Origin: Gammaproteobacteria bacterium
GTDB taxonomy: Bacteria > Pseudomonadota > Gammaproteobacteria > Chromatiales > Chromatiaceae
Assembly (NCBI GenBank): GCA_020445415.1
Contig: JAGRGP010000022.1
Span: 1-48,551, forward strand
Length of the DNA: 48,551 bases
Direction: 5' to 3'
Below the pieces are notes generated by a model, which was given only the letters and a program-made list of their open reading frames with translations, was not told the origin of the DNA and made no database searches. Both the position numbers and the translations under genes were made by a program. Of the stretch, positions 27,147-37,417 are shown piece by piece (the first letter of the stretch is position 1; each line of letters opens with the position of its first letter).

Positions 27147-28292
27147 TCAAGTTGGTAGCAATTTTCTGTGAGTATGGATCGACATTAGGATACCGAAGCC
27201 GATCATGATGGTCACCAATGACGTGCCCCCATAGCTTACCAGTGGCAGCGGTACCCCCACCACTGGCAGTATACCGGTTACCATGCCGGTGTTGATGAAC
27301 AAATAGAAGAAGAATACCAGGGTAACGGTACCTGCCAGCAGCCGGCTATAGGTATCTTGCGCCTGTACCGCAATGTACATACCCCTCAGAATGATCAGCA
27401 GATACAGCGTCAACAACAGCAGGATGCCGATGAGTCCAAACTCCTCGGAAAGGACCGCAAAGATGAAATCGGTAGTGCGTTCCGGAAGAAACTCAAGGTG
27501 GGATTGCGTACCGTTTAGCCAGCCCTTGCCATACAGTCCACCCGAACCGATGGCGATCTTCGACTGGATGATATGGTATCCGGTGCCCAGGGGGTCGCTC
27601 TCGGGATCGAGAAAGGTTAGAACCCGGTCGCGCTGATAGTCGTGCATGCCCCATTCCCAGGTTATCCACCCCACGGGGATCGCGGTAATCATCATCCCAA
27701 GTATGAACCTCCAGCTAAGCCCGGCGAGAAATAGCACGAAGATTCCAGCGCTCGCTACCAGCAGGGAGGTACCCAGATCCGGTTGCCGGGCAATCAACAG
27801 CACGGGCAGCAAGATCATTGCGCCCGCCGCCAACAGGCGCTTCCACTGGGGGGGAAGCGGCTTTTCTGCTAGGAACCAGGCAATCATCATCGGCACCGAC
27901 AGTTTTGTCAGCTCCGAAGGTTGGAAGCGGAACACCCCAATATCCAGCCAGCGCTGCGCCCCTTTGCCGATCTCGCCGACGATCAGCACCGTGATCAGCA
28001 ACAGCAGCGCGAAACCGTAGAACCAGGGGGACCAGCGCCGTAACTGGGCGGGCGGTATCTGTGCCACCAAAAGGGTCCCGACAAAGGCTGCTCCCAACCT
28101 GAACAGCTGCCGTTCGATCTGTCCGCCATGCTGGTCACTGGCACTGTAAAGCACCACTAATCCAAACCCACACAGCAGGAATAGCCCAGTCAGCAGGGGT
28201 ATGTCCAGGTGCAGGTCGGCGAGCAACCCGTCGGCCCGCGTTGGATTGGACTCAGGCAGTCCGCTTGGTTGATGAACCCTTGGCCGGGTCAT
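27147..28292 (-). CDS. rodA: Rod-shape peptidoglycan glycosyltransferase RodA
   Basis: SEDS-family polytopic membrane enzyme that polymerises lipid II in the elongasome with PBP2. The 381-aa product has about ten hydrophobic helices. Its SEDS signatures include RWLDIGVFRFQPSELTKLS, GWLNGTQSHLEFLPERTTDFIFAVLSEE (two overlapping family motifs quoted by key residues) and the C-terminal PLVSYGGTSL. ATG 28292 overlaps the mrdA stop, coupling the two partner proteins. Confidence 0.97.
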   Translation of the reverse strand: MTRPRVHQPSGLPESNPTRADGLLADLHLDIPLLTGLFLLCGFGLVVLYSASDQHGGQIERQLFRLGAAFVGTLLVAQIPPAQLRRWSPWFYGFALLLLITVLIVGEIGKGAQRWLDIGVFRFQPSELTKLSVPMMIAWFLAEKPLPPQWKRLLAAGAMILLPVLLIARQPDLGTSLLVASAGIFVLFLAGLSWRFILGMMITAIPVGWITWEWGMHDYQRDRVLTFLDPESDPLGTGYHIIQSKIAIGSGGLYGKGWLNGTQSHLEFLPERTTDFIFAVLSEEFGLIGILLLLTLYLLIILRGMYIAVQAQDTYSRLLAGTVTLVFFFYLFINTGMVTGILPVVGVPLPLVSYGGTSLVTIMIGFGILMSIHTHRKLLPT

Positions 28293-30133
28293 GGCTGCTG
28301 TTCCAATAAATGGTAGTCCATGATCCGCTTGGCGATTGGTGCGGCTACCGAGCCCCCATGGCCACCATTCTCGACGATTACGGCGACCGCGATCCGTGGT
28401 TTCTCTACCGGAGCAAAGGCGATGAAGAGCGCATGATCTCGCATCTTCTTATCTATTTTTTCCTCGTCGTATTCCTCATCCTGTTTGACGGTAAATACTT
28501 GCGCGGTACCGGTCTTGCCGGCGATGTGATAGTGCTCGTTGCGGATCAATCGCGCGGTTCCCCGTTGGCCTTCGATAACCTGTGTCATGGCGGCGATAAT
28601 CGTCTTCCAATTTTCAGGGTCGTTGACGGGTAACTTTACCTGAAGATTGGCGTTTGGTGGCAGCGAGGGTCTTCCCGTACTGTCAAAAACCTGGCTGACC
28701 AGCATGGGGATTCGGTTAACGCCACCTCCCGCCAGGGTCGCTGTGGCATGGGCCAGCTGAAGCGGGGTGGTCAGCATGTAGCCCTGTCCGATTCCTGCGA
28801 TGAGGGTCTCTCCGGGATACCAGGGGGCTTTGCGCCTTTGTCTTTTCCACTCCTTGGAGGGCAGGAGTCCACTCCGTTCATCAGCGATATCCGCTTCGGT
28901 TTTTCGGCCGAAACCAAACCGGGAGAGAAAGTCATGTAGCCGGTCAATTCCCAATTGGTGTGCCAGTGCGTAGAAAAAGACGTCGCACGACTGAATGATA
29001 GCGTCATCGATGCTGACCGAGCCATGGCCCCCCTTCCGCCAGTCCCGGTACTTATGGGAGTGGCCGGGAAGTTGATAGAACCCCGGACAATAGTTCTTTT
29101 GAGCTATCCCGATGGTTCCGGTTTCCAGCCCGGCCAGCCCAATAAAGGGCTTAACGGTGGAACCGGGCGGATACTGCCCCCTGATGGCACGGTTGAACAA
29201 CGGCTTGGTTTCGGATTTTTGCAGGGCATCGTAATCTTCCGACGATATGCCTTCAACGAAAAGGTTGGGATCAAAACCCGGATTGCTTACCAGTGCCAAA
29301 ATCGCACCGTTGGCGGGGTCTATGGCAACTGCCGCACCGGTCTCTTCGCCGAAGGCAGTCATGGCAGCGTGTTGCAGTCCCGCATCTAGGGAGAGGTGCA
29401 AGTTCTTCCCGGGTATTGGCGCCTTGCTTTGCAGGACTCGGATTACCCTGCCGAAGGCGTTCACCTCCACCTGCTGGAGTCCAACCTCACCATGGAGAAG
29501 CTTCTCGTAGCTTTTTTCGATTCCCGTCTTGCCGATATGGCTGGTGCCTGAATAGGCTGAGTTGTCAATTTGCTGTAGTTCTTGTTCGTTAATGCGCCCT
29601 ACATAGCCGACCGCGTGGGCGGTTTTGTCTTCTAGCGGGTAATGGCGCAATAGCTTGGCTTGGATTTCCACCCCTGGAAACAGGTGTCGGTTGGCTGCCA
29701 AGCGCGCAACCTCCTGCTCGTCAAGACGCACTCTGATCGGAATGCTGTCGAACCGTCGGCGTTGTTTGCGCAGGCGCTCGAAGCGCTTGAAATCGCTGTC
29801 TTCTATGGCGACGATTTTGCCAAGCGCCTCCAGAGTCTGATCCATTTCCGTTACGCGCTCCGGCGTCACCTCGAGACTGAAGGTGGGAACATTCTGGGCC
29901 AAGATCAGGCCATTTCTATCGTAGATCAACCCCCGGGTCGGTGGCAGTGGAAGTACCTTGACACGGTTGTCTTGGGAAAGCGTGGTAAAGTGTTCGTGAT
30001 TGATTACCTGCAGGTTGATCAATCGCATCACGACCACCAGGACGAGGCAAACGACGATAACTACTGCAACCAATGCTCGGCCTCTGAATAGCCGGCTTTC
30101 CCACAGGTAGTTTTTGAGCGTACTCTGCGGCAC
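28289..30133 (-). CDS. mrdA: Penicillin-binding protein 2 (elongation transpeptidase)
   Basis: Essential D,D-transpeptidase of lateral wall growth, partner of RodA. The 614-aa protein has a short cytoplasmic N-terminus, one transmembrane helix (about 19-41) and a pedestal with RGLIYDRNG. The transpeptidase motifs are STVK (S325, K328), SCD (382-384) and KTG (540-542). It starts four nt after mreD and overlaps rodA, placing it between mreD and rodA in one transcript. Confidence 0.97.
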   Translation of the reverse strand: MPQSTLKNYLWESRLFRGRALVAVVIVVCLVLVVVMRLINLQVINHEHFTTLSQDNRVKVLPLPPTRGLIYDRNGLILAQNVPTFSLEVTPERVTEMDQTLEALGKIVAIEDSDFKRFERLRKQRRRFDSIPIRVRLDEQEVARLAANRHLFPGVEIQAKLLRHYPLEDKTAHAVGYVGRINEQELQQIDNSAYSGTSHIGKTGIEKSYEKLLHGEVGLQQVEVNAFGRVIRVLQSKAPIPGKNLHLSLDAGLQHAAMTAFGEETGAAVAIDPANGAILALVSNPGFDPNLFVEGISSEDYDALQKSETKPLFNRAIRGQYPPGSTVKPFIGLAGLETGTIGIAQKNYCPGFYQLPGHSHKYRDWRKGGHGSVSIDDAIIQSCDVFFYALAHQLGIDRLHDFLSRFGFGRKTEADIADERSGLLPSKEWKRQRRKAPWYPGETLIAGIGQGYMLTTPLQLAHATATLAGGGVNRIPMLVSQVFDSTGRPSLPPNANLQVKLPVNDPENWKTIIAAMTQVIEGQRGTARLIRNEHYHIAGKTGTAQVFTVKQDEEYDEEKIDKKMRDHALFIAFAPVEKPRIAVAVIVENGGHGGSVAAPIAKRIMDYHLLEQQP

Positions 30134-30136
30134 GGG

Positions 30137-30625
30137 TCAGCTTACCTGGAATCGATGCCGCAGGTCTCTGAGTACAAAGAATATCCAAGGCCAGATTATC
30201 ATGCCGACAAAGGGCGGTACCCAAAAGAGTAGCGACGGAACCGGTTGAGAAATGGCGCCCATTATCCACATGTTAATCAGTTTTTCGATTAGCAGAAGAA
30301 CGAGTATGGTCAGCGACTGTTGCCATACCGGAAAGAGTCTCAGCCTCTGATGCATCTTCTGGGTGATGTAGGCTATCAACGATAGCGCCAGTGCATGCTG
30401 TCCCAGGAGGGTCCCGGTAATAACATCGACCGCGATTCCCACCAACCAGCCAACCCCTACGCCGACCCGCTGGGGTGTTGCCAACGCCCAGTAGATCAGT
30501 ACCAGCGTGTGCCATTGAGGGCGGTAATACCTGGCCCATTCGGGTAGCGGAAGAATGAGCAATACGAAGGCCAGCAGAAAGCTGGTTACAATCACAATGC
30601 CACCCTTTTGATAACTCAATATCAA
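30137..30625 (-). CDS. mreD: Rod-shape-determining protein MreD
   Basis: Small polytopic inner-membrane protein of the elongasome; 162 aa with about five hydrophobic helices. The YWALATPQRVGVGVGWLVGI segment aligns with the E. coli YWILALPHRVNVGTG region, and the C-terminal WPWIFFVLRDLR also matches. The start is TTG 30625, overlapping the mreC stop as TTGA. Its second residue onward (ILSYQKGG) fits the E. coli start (ASYRSQG), so TTG is very probably correct. A G-rich tract lies about 12 nt upstream. Confidence 0.93.
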   Translation of the reverse strand: MILSYQKGGIVIVTSFLLAFVLLILPLPEWARYYRPQWHTLVLIYWALATPQRVGVGVGWLVGIAVDVITGTLLGQHALALSLIAYITQKMHQRLRLFPVWQQSLTILVLLLIEKLINMWIMGAISQPVPSLLFWVPPFVGMIIWPWIFFVLRDLRHRFQVS

Positions 30626-31512
30626 GGCAATACATCCCCCTGTTCAGGTGCCGGCGTGTCGGGTTCGGTTGCCAGATTCAAGCCTTGTATGCTATCCAGA
30701 GTCCAGACCAGCAGCGCTTCTCTAGCCTGATCCAGGCGGGAGGTTGGTCGGGCCTCGATCAGCGCAAACGGTTGGCCAGGATTTCTGGTAACCGACGTGA
30801 CCTTGGCCACCGGGTAGCCCCTCGGAAAGCGGCCACCCAATCCGGATGAGACCAGCAGATCTCCCGCTTTTATATCGGCATTGTTAGGCAGGTGGGGAAG
30901 CTCCAATACGTCGATTCGACCGGTGCCCATCGCGACCGTACGCAGGCCGTTGCGATTAACCTCCACCGGCAAGGCATGCCGGGCGTCGGTGATCAGCAAC
31001 ACGGTGGAGGTAAACGGATTGACATGAGTCACCTGTCCCATGACTGCTTTGGCGTCGAGCACTGGCTGCCCTTGGTAGATGCCCGACGTGCTACCTTTGT
31101 TGACGGTTACCTGTTGACGGTAAGGGTCTAGATCCACGGCCACCAGTTCCGCTATTAGCACCCGGTCACCAATTTTGAAGGAAGAGTCCAGCAGATTGCG
31201 CAGCCGCATGTTTTCGGCTTCCAGCGCAGCCAATTTCTGTTGGTGTACCTGGAGCAGCAGGTTTTCCTTTTGAAGTGCCTGGTTTCGGGTGATCAGGGTA
31301 CTGCGCGCGACGAGATTTTCCGATATCCAAAGGCCGGCGTTTCTGGGGATGTTGATGGCTACTTGTAGGGGTGACAGCAGCACCGCCAACGCGGACCTCA
31401 ACCCCTCCAGGTGGTGCTGCCGATGGTCGAAGACCATTAGCGCAACCGACACCACCAGTGCGACCACCACACGGGTGTTTATCGACGGTCCTTGTGTGAA
31501 GATCAGTTTAAT
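30622..31512 (-). CDS. mreC: Rod-shape-determining protein MreC, probable ATT start
   Basis: Bitopic scaffold protein linking MreB to PBP2/RodA in the periplasm. From 31512 the 296-aa protein has a short cytoplasmic tail, a transmembrane helix, a coiled coil (about 60-100) and a beta-rich domain with the GLGGRFPRGYPVAKV signature. The cytoplasmic tail reads (I)KLIFTQGPSINTR, matching the E. coli MreC start MKPIFSRGPSLQIR residue for residue. The codon at its first position is ATT, not ATG, and an in-frame TGA lies three codons upstream. The first conventional start, GTG 31470, would delete the conserved tail. It is followed by mreD with a 4-nt overlap. Confidence 0.9.
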   Translation of the reverse strand: MKLIFTQGPSINTRVVVALVVSVALMVFDHRQHHLEGLRSALAVLLSPLQVAINIPRNAGLWISENLVARSTLITRNQALQKENLLLQVHQQKLAALEAENMRLRNLLDSSFKIGDRVLIAELVAVDLDPYRQQVTVNKGSTSGIYQGQPVLDAKAVMGQVTHVNPFTSTVLLITDARHALPVEVNRNGLRTVAMGTGRIDVLELPHLPNNADIKAGDLLVSSGLGGRFPRGYPVAKVTSVTRNPGQPFALIEARPTSRLDQAREALLVWTLDSIQGLNLATEPDTPAPEQGDVLP

Positions 31513-31528
31513 GGCTGATCAGCCTCGT
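31510..31528 (-). promoter_or_regulatory. mreC translation-initiation region: ATT start, GAGG and adjacent palindrome
   Basis: The perfect palindrome GGCTGATCAGCC (31513-31524) abuts the ATT codon (31512-31510). As RNA it can form a 4-bp stem with a GAUC loop. Its first two G residues belong to the only nearby Shine-Dalgarno-like GAGG. Both the rare initiator and the stem would lower mreC translation relative to mreB. The structure is visible; the regulatory effect is inference. Confidence 0.5.
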
Positions 31529-31588
31529 TCCGAGTGAGCCCGCCCAGTGGCGCCCTAAGTCCGCGCCCGAGATTCCTACCGTAACTCA

Positions 31589-32882
<1,294 letters not shown>

Positions 32883-33170
32883 ATGTCTTTGGAAAAGTCC
32901 CAGGTCGAGAAGATCGCGCATCTTGCGCGACTGCGGGTGAATGACGAAGAACTGGAGCAGGTGGCGGGCGATCTCTCCAGTATCCTGGACCTCGTTGAAC
33001 AGATGAACGCCGTTGATACCCGGGGTGTGATTCCGATGGCGCACCCATTGGATATGGTGCAGCGGCTGCGAAGCGATCGGGTAACAGAGGAAGATCAGCG
33101 TGATCTGTTCCAGTCAATCGCACCGGCAACCGAGAAGGGTCTATATCTTGTGCCCAGGGTCGTCGAGTGA
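32883..33170 (+). CDS. gatC: Asp/Glu-tRNA amidotransferase subunit GatC
   Basis: Small 95-aa subunit that wraps and stabilises the GatA-GatB interface. The family start [18 protein letters not shown] and the [17 protein letters not shown] block are both present. ATG 32883 has AGGGG upstream and matches the family start; the earlier in-frame ATG at 32832 adds 17 unrelated residues. First gene of gatCAB, divergent from mreB as in related genomes. Confidence 0.96.
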   Translation: MSLEKSQVEKIAHLARLRVNDEELEQVAGDLSSILDLVEQMNAVDTRGVIPMAHPLDMVQRLRSDRVTEEDQRDLFQSIAPATEKGLYLVPRVVE

Positions 33171-33260
33171 CGTGGGATCAACTATTTGCCGCACCGTACC
33201 GGCGCCGTGACTTGCTCGCGAGCCGGCGCGGATGGTGCTGTGCAGTAACGGGGTGATTAA

Positions 33261-34724
33261 GTGCAACTGTTTGAGATGACGGTAGCGGAACTTGCAGCCG
33301 GTCTGCGGGCGGGAAGCTATTCGAGTGAGGAACTGACCCGGCATTATCTTGACCGCATCGCGCGTTTTGACGCTGTGCTAAACAGTTTCATTACAGTGGT
33401 GCCGGAGCGGGCCCTGGAGCAGGCGCGCAATGCGGATCGGCGGCTCAAGCGAGGCGAGGCGGGCCCCCTGACCGGCATACCGATTGCCCATAAAGACATA
33501 TTTTGCACCCGTGGGCTCAAGACCAGTTGCGGCTCGCGTATGTTGGATGATTTCGTCGCGCCTTATGATGCCACGGTGGTTAGCAAGATGGATCAGGCGG
33601 GGCTGGTGGTGCTGGGGAAGACGAACATGGATGAGTTCGCCATGGGTTCGTCAAACGAGAATAGCTGGTATGGGCCGGTGCGCAACCCCTGGGATACGGC
33701 GTTGGTTCCGGGTGGCTCGTCTGGCGGTTCGGCGGCGGCAGTAGCCGCGGGATTGTGCGCGGCCGCAACCGGCACCGATACCGGGGGGTCTATCCGGCAA
33801 CCTGCCGCATTGTGCGGGCTCACCGGTCTGAAGCCGACTTATGGCAGGGTATCCCGCTACGGGATGGTGGCATTTGCCTCATCATTGGACCAGGCGGGGG
33901 TACTGACCCACAGTGCCGAGGATGCGGCGGCGATGCTGCAGGTGATGGCCGGATTCGATCTGCGGGATTCCACCAGTGCCGATGAACCGGTGCCGGATTA
34001 CAGCGTCGGCTTAGCCGGTAGCTTGGAAGGATTGAAGATTGGGCTGCCTAAAGAGTATTTTGGTGAGGGATTGGATGGGGCGATAGCGCACTCGATTCGG
34101 CAGGCGATCGATGAATTTCGTAGTCTCGGCGCAACGTTGGTGGAGATTTCGCTACCCAACACCGCCCTTGCCATTCCCACCTACTATGTGGTTGCCCCGG
34201 CGGAATGCTCATCCAATCTGGCCCGATATGATGGCGTAAGGTTCGGCTATCGATGCGAAGCGCCACAGGATCTGGAGGATCTTTACCAGCGCTCTCGATC
34301 GGAAGCGCTGGGCAGCGAAGTGAAGCGGCGTATATTGATCGGGACCTACGCGCTTTCTGCCGGCTACTACGATGCTTACTATCTCAAGGCGCAGCAGATT
34401 CGCCGGCTGATTTCCGAAGACTTCCGCCAGGCGTTCGCGCAGGTCGATGTGATTATGGGGCCAACCACCCCCAGTACTGCATTCGCCATCGGCGAAAAGG
34501 CGAAAGATCCGGTCACGATGTATCTTTCGGATATCTATACCATCGCTGTCAATCTAGCCGGATTACCCGGAATGTCGATACCCGTGGCGCCCGTCTCCGG
34601 CCGCCCGGTGGGCCTGCAGATTGTCGGTAACTACTTTCGGGAAGCCCAGCTGCTCAACGTTGCCCATCGTCTTCAGCAGGCAACGGGGTGGCATCTTAAG
34701 CATCCCGGGGACTATTGGGCCTAG
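33261..34724 (+). CDS. gatA: Asp/Glu-tRNA amidotransferase subunit GatA (amidase)
   Basis: Glutaminase subunit that supplies ammonia for converting Glu-tRNA(Gln) or Asp-tRNA(Asn) to the amide. The 487-aa amidase-signature protein has the Ser-cisSer-Lys triad at K78 (HKDIF), S153 (GGSSGGS) and S177 ([11 protein letters not shown]). This is one residue off the S. aureus numbering (79/154/178). It starts at GTG 33261, 90 nt after gatC, with GGGG upstream. gatB follows after about 70 nt. Confidence 0.97.
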   Translation: MQLFEMTVAELAAGLRAGSYSSEELTRHYLDRIARFDAVLNSFITVVPERALEQARNADRRLKRGEAGPLTGIPIAHKDIFCTRGLKTSCGSRMLDDFVAPYDATVVSKMDQAGLVVLGKTNMDEFAMGSSNENSWYGPVRNPWDTALVPGGSSGGSAAAVAAGLCAAATGTDTGGSIRQPAALCGLTGLKPTYGRVSRYGMVAFASSLDQAGVLTHSAEDAAAMLQVMAGFDLRDSTSADEPVPDYSVGLAGSLEGLKIGLPKEYFGEGLDGAIAHSIRQAIDEFRSLGATLVEISLPNTALAIPTYYVVAPAECSSNLARYDGVRFGYRCEAPQDLEDLYQRSRSEALGSEVKRRILIGTYALSAGYYDAYYLKAQQIRRLISEDFRQAFAQVDVIMGPTTPSTAFAIGEKAKDPVTMYLSDIYTIAVNLAGLPGMSIPVAPVSGRPVGLQIVGNYFREAQLLNVAHRLQQATGWHLKHPGDYWA

Positions 34725-34793
34725 CAAGGCTGAATCACCAGGTGGAGCCGCGCGCCGTGCTCTTGAACATATCCAGTGTCAGGGTCTTCATCA

Positions 34794-36230
34794 ATGCAAT
34801 GGGAAACTGTCATCGGGCTTGAAATTCATGCCCAGTTGGCCACCAAATCAAAAATTTTCTCCGGGGCGCCTACTGCCTATGGCGCTGCCCCCAACACTCA
34901 AGCCTGCGCAGTCGACCTCGGCCTTCCGGGCGTGTTGCCGGTGCTAAATGCGGAGGTGGTGGTGATGGGTGTTAGGTTTGGTGCCGCGATTGGGGCTATA
35001 CCACAAGGGCGCTCGGTGTTTGCGCGCAAGAATTACTTTTATCCCGATCTCCCCAAGGGCTACCAGATTTCGCAGTATGAGTTACCGATTGTGGGAAAAG
35101 GCAGCGTGGAGATTGTACTGGACGATGGGACTACCAAGCGGGTCGGGGTTACCCGAGCTCACCTGGAGGAAGACGCCGGCAAGTCGTTGCATGAAGACTT
35201 CCATGGACTGACGGGTATTGACCTGAATCGTGCTGGAACGCCGTTGCTGGAGATCGTATCCGAGCCGGATATGCGGTCGGCCCGGGAGGCGGTTGCCTAT
35301 GCCCGTAAAATCCACCAAATTGTCCGTTATATCGGTATCTGCGACGGTAATATGCAGGAGGGGTCGTTCCGGGTTGATGCCAATGTCTCGATACGTCCCC
35401 CGGGCGGAGAACTGGGAACTCGTGCCGAACTCAAGAATATCAACTCGTTCCGATTTCTCGAACGTGCCATCAATTTCGAGGTGGAACGTCAGGTGGATAT
35501 TCTGGAAGCGGGGGGGAGCGTTGTGCAGGAGACCAGGCTCTATGATGCCGACCGGGACGAAACCCGCGCTATGCGTTCCAAGGAAGAAGCCAACGACTAT
35601 CGGTACTTTCCGGATCCGGACTTATTACCTGTCGAGTTGGATGCCAAGTTCGTCGCAGATGTCGTTGCTGGGCTGCCTGAATTGCCGGACGATCGGCGGC
35701 AGCGATTTTCTAGCGTATTCAGCCTGAATGCCGAGGATGCCGCCCTACTGACCTCTAGTCGTGAACTGGCGGATTACTATGAAGCAGTGGTAGGTGTCTC
35801 GGGCGACGCCCGGTTGGCGGCCAATTGGGTGATGGGGGACCTGGCGGGGGCCCTTAACCGGGATGGGCTGGAGATTACCGATGCCCCCGTCGCTCCGGCG
35901 CAACTGGGCGGCATGTTGAAGCGGATATCCGACGGTACCTTATCTGGCAAATTGGCCAAGCAGGTGTTCGACGCCATGTGGTCGGGAGCGGGCAGTGCCG
36001 ATGAGGTTATCCTGAGCCGTGGTCTGACTCAGATCACGGATATCGACGCCATCGCACGGCAGGTTGATGAAGTGCTCGCCGCCAATCAGTCGCAGGTGGC
36101 GGCCTTTCGAGAGGCTGACGACAAGAAGCGGGCAAAGATGTTGGGCTTTTTTGTCGGTCAGGTAATGAAGGCGACCGCTGGCAAGGCCGACCCCAAACAG
36201 GTTAATCGCTTATTAAGGGAAAAACTCTAG
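34794..36230 (+). CDS. gatB: Asp/Glu-tRNA amidotransferase subunit GatB
   Basis: Kinase and transamidase subunit that activates the misacylated tRNA. From ATG 34794 it is 478 aa. It has the cradle-domain start [20 protein letters not shown], the EDAGKSLH and [17 protein letters not shown] motifs, a helical domain and a C-terminal YqeY-like tail ([20 protein letters not shown]). GTG 34776 would add six residues, but CAGGG is better placed for the ATG. The stop overlaps the stop of the convergent GGDEF gene in CTAG. Confidence 0.97.
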   Translation: MQWETVIGLEIHAQLATKSKIFSGAPTAYGAAPNTQACAVDLGLPGVLPVLNAEVVVMGVRFGAAIGAIPQGRSVFARKNYFYPDLPKGYQISQYELPIVGKGSVEIVLDDGTTKRVGVTRAHLEEDAGKSLHEDFHGLTGIDLNRAGTPLLEIVSEPDMRSAREAVAYARKIHQIVRYIGICDGNMQEGSFRVDANVSIRPPGGELGTRAELKNINSFRFLERAINFEVERQVDILEAGGSVVQETRLYDADRDETRAMRSKEEANDYRYFPDPDLLPVELDAKFVADVVAGLPELPDDRRQRFSSVFSLNAEDAALLTSSRELADYYEAVVGVSGDARLAANWVMGDLAGALNRDGLEITDAPVAPAQLGGMLKRISDGTLSGKLAKQVFDAMWSGAGSADEVILSRGLTQITDIDAIARQVDEVLAANQSQVAAFREADDKKRAKMLGFFVGQVMKATAGKADPKQVNRLLREKL

Positions 36231-37270
36231 TCTTTCGACGGGGTGACCCGATTGCGCCCCTTGTCTTTTGAGATATACAGGGCCCGGTCCGCTCTGGCTA
36301 GAAGGTCCATTTTGTCTTCACCCAGACGGTTTTGGGCAAGACCGAATGAGACCGTAATCTTCCCCAAGGATTCGCGGGTCCCCGTGCGCACCAAATTGGT
36401 GTTGGCGATATGTTCTCTGATTTTGTTGCATAAAATAACAGCGTTTTCCAGCTTGGTGCTGGGAAGTATGACGGCGAATTCTTCCCCTCCATAGCGGGCT
36501 GCAATGTCCTGGCCCTTGACCATCCTGCTGAGGGTTTCGGAAACGAAGCGGATGACCTTGTCGCCAACCAAATGCCCGAAGGTATCATTGACCCGTTTGA
36601 AATGATCAATATCGATCATTACTAGGCAAAAAGGGTTGCACATGGGGTCCGATTCCTGGGCGACACTATCGAGATTAGTGAAAAAGGTCGCGCGATTGAT
36701 TAAACCCGTGAGTGCGTCGGTTGATGCTTGGCGTCGGACCTGCTCCAGCTCTTTACGCAGCTGGTTCATATTTTCCGACTTTTCCGCAAACTCAAACTTC
36801 ATCCGCTCCATGGATTCCTTCATCATCCGGGTCTCTTTGAGCACGTCACTGAGTAGGCTGTAAATGTCGTTTAGACTTTCCGCCCTGTCGCAGGTCTCAT
36901 CGAACCGGTGCAACACCTCTCCGTAATGGTCGGCTTTATCACCGGTTTGGGTAAGGGAGTGGGCGGTTTCCCGCAGGGTGACAATGATTTCCTGGCGGAT
37001 CTGTTCCGCCTGCTGGAGATTGCACTCCGACAGGTATTGCTGGTAGATCTGCTCGTTTATTTCGTCGGTGAACTGGTGGTCTTCTTTATCCAATAGGCCG
37101 TCGATGTGGTCTTTGAGTAAGGGTTTGTCGTCCAGCACGTAGTGGTACCAAACGGCGTAGTTCTCCGGTGTCGGGGGAATCCCATATCGGGTCATTAACG
37201 GCAGTGCCAGACGCAATTTTTCGGCGCAACCGGTGAGGTCCGTGCGTGCGGAAACATCATTTTTTGCCAA
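36227..37270 (-). CDS. GGDEF-domain diguanylate cyclase
   Basis: Predicted c-di-GMP synthase of 347 aa. An N-terminal helical region (about 20-180, including [10 protein letters not shown] and a coiled coil) precedes a GGDEF domain from [11 protein letters not shown] (183-193). The active-site loop is GGEEF (261-265), a catalytically competent variant. The usual inhibitory-site RxxD five residues before the loop reads KGQD (252-255), so product inhibition may be weak. There is no membrane segment. The start is TTG 37270, with AGAGG about 11 nt upstream; the next Met is at residue 26, inside the conserved region. It lies 147 nt downstream of the ANTAR regulator. Confidence 0.93.
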   Translation of the reverse strand: MAKNDVSARTDLTGCAEKLRLALPLMTRYGIPPTPENYAVWYHYVLDDKPLLKDHIDGLLDKEDHQFTDEINEQIYQQYLSECNLQQAEQIRQEIIVTLRETAHSLTQTGDKADHYGEVLHRFDETCDRAESLNDIYSLLSDVLKETRMMKESMERMKFEFAEKSENMNQLRKELEQVRRQASTDALTGLINRATFFTNLDSVAQESDPMCNPFCLVMIDIDHFKRVNDTFGHLVGDKVIRFVSETLSRMVKGQDIAARYGGEEFAVILPSTKLENAVILCNKIREHIANTNLVRTGTRESLGKITVSFGLAQNRLGEDKMDLLARADRALYISKDKGRNRVTPSKD

Positions 37271-37349
37271 GGGAAACAGCCTCTCGTCCTGCAGTGGTTA
37301 CTTAGGTACTCTGAATATCAATAACGGTATAAACGCTAAATAATTTAGG

Positions 37350-37387
37350 GGGTAACAGAGAAATACCCGGTTGCCCGTCTTCTCGGG
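37350..37387 (-). other. Two small hairpins between the ANTAR regulator and the GGDEF gene
   Basis: On the minus strand a 4-bp stem CCCG/CGGG with a six-nt loop AGAAGA (37387-37374) is followed five nt later by a 5-bp stem GGGTA/TACCC with a nine-nt loop (37368-37350). An AU-rich inverted repeat CTAAAT-N-ATTTAG lies at 37348-37336. There is no T tract, so a terminator is unlikely. ANTAR targets are paired hexaloop hairpins with A1 and G4; only the first hairpin has a hexaloop, and its fourth base is A. Confidence 0.35.
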
Positions 37388-37417
37388 ATTGCCAATTAAT
37401 CGCTTGGTTCCTGCAAT

